From Saprospiraceae bacterium (GTDB lineage Bacteria; Bacteroidota; Bacteroidia; Chitinophagales; Saprospiraceae): a stretch of DNA of 64,000 bases. Under the pieces are notes generated by a model. That model did no database searches, was not told the origin of the DNA, and worked only from the letters and a program-made list of their open reading frames with translations. The DNA is taken from assembly GCA_016708265.1 (NCBI GenBank), contig JADJGA010000004.1:62001-126000 (forward strand). Direction: 5' to 3'. Below are positions 62,640 through 64,000 of this stretch, one piece after another (within the stretch, counting starts at the first letter, position 1; each line of letters starts with the position of its first letter). The position numbers were made by a program, and so were the translations under genes.

Positions 62640-63173
62640 TTATTCAGGGGGTGGAGTAGGGGGAATGATATAAAAAAGGTCTATCAACAAATTATATGAA
62701 CCAAGTATATTCTTAACTTGTCCAATTCTAATACTCAATGCAGGAAAATCAACAGGCAGACTAAATATTCTGAGTACCTTGGAAGCAGAAGAGCTTATTG
62801 ATCCTTTATTTGTTTTACCTGCAAATGAGGAAAGATAATCATAAAACTTTTGTTTATAAAAGGATTCTTTCAGGTCGCAATAGCAGCGGTAAAAAATACT
62901 ATCTCCTTCGGTTTTTGTAGAAATTATATCATACATGACCCCATTATATTCAAATTCCTTTGGATCTTCCCACTTTAATATTGATTTGATTTCACTTATC
63001 CTGAATTTTAAAACTGTAATCGAATTATCTGACTTTTCCTTCTTTAAAATACTTTTTACCTCTGCTTTGATATTATATCCCTGAACTTTCAAAGAAAAAT
63101 AGTATATCACTGCAGGAACAGTAAAACCAATGAGTAAAAAGACCGAAAATATCCTGACTTTCAAAAAGTACAA
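62640..63173 (-). CDS. unknown protein upstream of the TonB receptor
   Basis: A 177-residue protein with one N-terminal membrane helix (FSVFLLIGFTVPAVIYYFSL) or uncleaved signal anchor, then a soluble domain that includes YNIKAEVKSILKKEKSDN, a small beta-rich core, and a Pro-rich end (YIIPPTPPPE). I do not recognise a family. It ends 45 bases before the TonB receptor start on the same strand, and this small-gene plus receptor layout suggests a functional link. It is inferred to be membrane-associated. Confidence 0.6.
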   Translation of the reverse strand: MYFLKVRIFSVFLLIGFTVPAVIYYFSLKVQGYNIKAEVKSILKKEKSDNSITVLKFRISEIKSILKWEDPKEFEYNGVMYDIISTKTEGDSIFYRCYCDLKESFYKQKFYDYLSSFAGKTNKGSISSSASKVLRIFSLPVDFPALSIRIGQVKNILGSYNLLIDLFYIIPPTPPPE

Positions 63174-63565
63174 TATTTTATTTAATGCAAATTTATTAAA
63201 ATATCAATGATTTATTATACTATTTGTATTTAATTTTTCCAGTTTTAAGATAACCTGAAAAATTCATAAGAATATGCACTCAAAGAGCTGGTAAATTTCA
63301 AAATCTTGATATTCAAGGAGAAACTAAATATTATTTTGAAAAATACAGTTTCCCGGAATGAGAGAAAGAATATTTTGCAATTGTAATTGTTAAGGTAAAA
63401 CCATGAGATGAATATAGAATAAATCCCAATCGAACTTTAATTCATTATTATCTTAGGTTCAACCTGGATTATAGCTTGTTGGTCTAACAAACTGAAAATT
63501 TACATTTTAAGAAAAACTAAATACATCATTAAATGGTTATTACGATATATTAAAAAATTATATGC
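63174..63565. other. intergenic region with a possible decayed coding fragment
   Basis: A 392-base divergent region. From about 63288 to 63405 one frame reads GKFQNLDIQGETKYYFEKY and, after a TGA, EKEYFAIVIVKVKP, with protein-like composition but no start and a stop in between. It may be a gene remnant; I could not place it in a family. No clear promoter consensus is seen for either flanking gene. Confidence 0.35.
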
Positions 63566-64000
63566 ATGATTATTCGTATCAGATCAACAATTTTTCTTTT
63601 TCTCTCACTATTTTTTATTTCTGAGACATTTAGTCAGAAAAATATTACAATTTCAGGATATGTTGCTGATAAAGAGGAAGGTGAACACCTGATAGGAGCC
63701 AATGTTACTGACCTGGCAGATCAAAAGTATGCAGTATTTACAAACAATTATGGATTTTATTCACTAAACCTCCCAAAGGGATATCATAAATTAAAATATT
63801 CATACCTTGGATATCAACCTGAGGAAATAGTAATAGATCTTGCTAAGGATACTGTAATAAATATTGAACTGATAAGTGGTATTTTGCTTCAGAATGTAGT
63901 AATTGATGCAAAAAAACAGGAATCCAGAAACAATATTACAGGCTCTCAGGTAGGAACAGTTAAACTTGATGTTGGTAAAATAAAGTCATTGCCGGCACTA
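63566..64000 (+). CDS. TonB-dependent receptor, N-terminal part (cut by window edge)
   Basis: A complete 5' end with 145 codons visible and the frame still open at base 64000. The start MIIRIRSTIFLFLSLFFISE is a signal peptide, with SQ near the cleavage site. It is followed by a carboxypeptidase-regulatory-like domain (KNITISGYVADKEEGEHLIGANVTD, TNNYGFYSLNLPKGYHKLKYSYLGYQPEE) and the beginning of a plug (VGTVKLDVGKIKSLPAL), the typical order for SusC/FecA-like receptors. The ATG at 63566 rather than one 4 bases earlier gives this frame. It is divergent from the other receptor cluster. Confidence 0.88.
   Translation, partial: MIIRIRSTIFLFLSLFFISETFSQKNITISGYVADKEEGEHLIGANVTDLADQKYAVFTNNYGFYSLNLPKGYHKLKYSYLGYQPEEIVIDLAKDTVINIELISGILLQNVVIDAKKQESRNNITGSQVGTVKLDVGKIKSLPAL

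Noticed and set aside
63280..63460. A small gene in the gap before the last TonB receptor
   Set aside because: The frame carries an internal TGA and no proper start; treated as a possible remnant only.

Overview
The window is AT-rich chromosomal DNA from a member of the Bacteroidota. The evidence is consistent across it: several large secreted proteins end in type IX secretion (T9SS) sorting domains of types A and B, promoters look like TTTG-N19/20-TAnnTTTG, clear Shine-Dalgarno sites are rare, there are carboxypeptidase-regulatory-domain TonB receptors, and the families present (DUF4199, DUF2853, PIG-L-fused NagB, long PurC) are typical of the phylum. A saprospiral-like or related environmental lineage is plausible, but I cannot fix the order from sequence alone.

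Layout. 1-1.9 kb: the 3' part of an esterase-TPR gene broken by two A-run frameshifts, an integron attC-like palindrome right behind it, and two long direct repeats built on 7-bp arrays. 1.9-7.4 kb: an M16 lipoprotein peptidase (minus), an 87-nt poly-G tract that is almost certainly an assembly artefact, then cdaA (c-di-AMP synthase) and purC. 7.4-17.1 kb: two giant T9SS type B surface proteins (the first frameshifted, with about 15 Ig-like units) and a dicarboxylate/glutamate symporter. 17.4-21.3 kb: a complete AmmeMemoRadiSam cluster (AMMECR1, radical SAM, Memo) on the minus strand, with three extra small genes (DUF4199, SRPBCC, YciI lipoprotein) inside it; this is the best candidate here for an uncharacterised system. 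21.4-26.1 kb: cutC, a nucleoside phosphorylase, a LuxE-like acyl-protein synthetase, a NadR-type kinase, a PAP2 phosphatase and a 42-residue membrane protein. 26.4-28.2 kb: a cytochrome c lipoprotein, a NosL-like lipoprotein with a bufferin-like Cys tail, and a DUF2853 protein. 28.2-32.5 kb: prohibitin-like protein, glycosyltransferase 9, thioredoxin, rsgA, GIY-YIG protein. 32.5-38 kb: a GC-rich island next to a truncated uppP, a bile-acid symporter family protein, an M43-like secreted protease, sucC, and an EamA transporter with an in-frame stop. 38-41.3 kb: lepA, unknown gene and era in one minus-strand run. 41.9-48.3 kb: csbD, a lipoprotein, a VOC protein and a 1475-residue secreted reprolysin-like protease. 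48.5-52.2 kb: etfB, etfA, acyl-CoA dehydrogenase. 52.3-60.1 kb: NagB/PIG-L fusion, LysE exporter, VIT-domain T9SS protein, PBP1A. 60.2-64 kb: a TonB receptor with an upstream unknown gene, and the start of a second receptor.

Most of the window is core housekeeping (nucleotide, cell wall, translation GTPases, energy metabolism) interspersed with secreted surface proteins. Accessory-like content is concentrated at 1-1.9 kb. Three frame breaks in short A runs, the poly-G tract and two other GC-rich islands suggest that base-level assembly quality is imperfect, so the broken genes may be intact in the organism.
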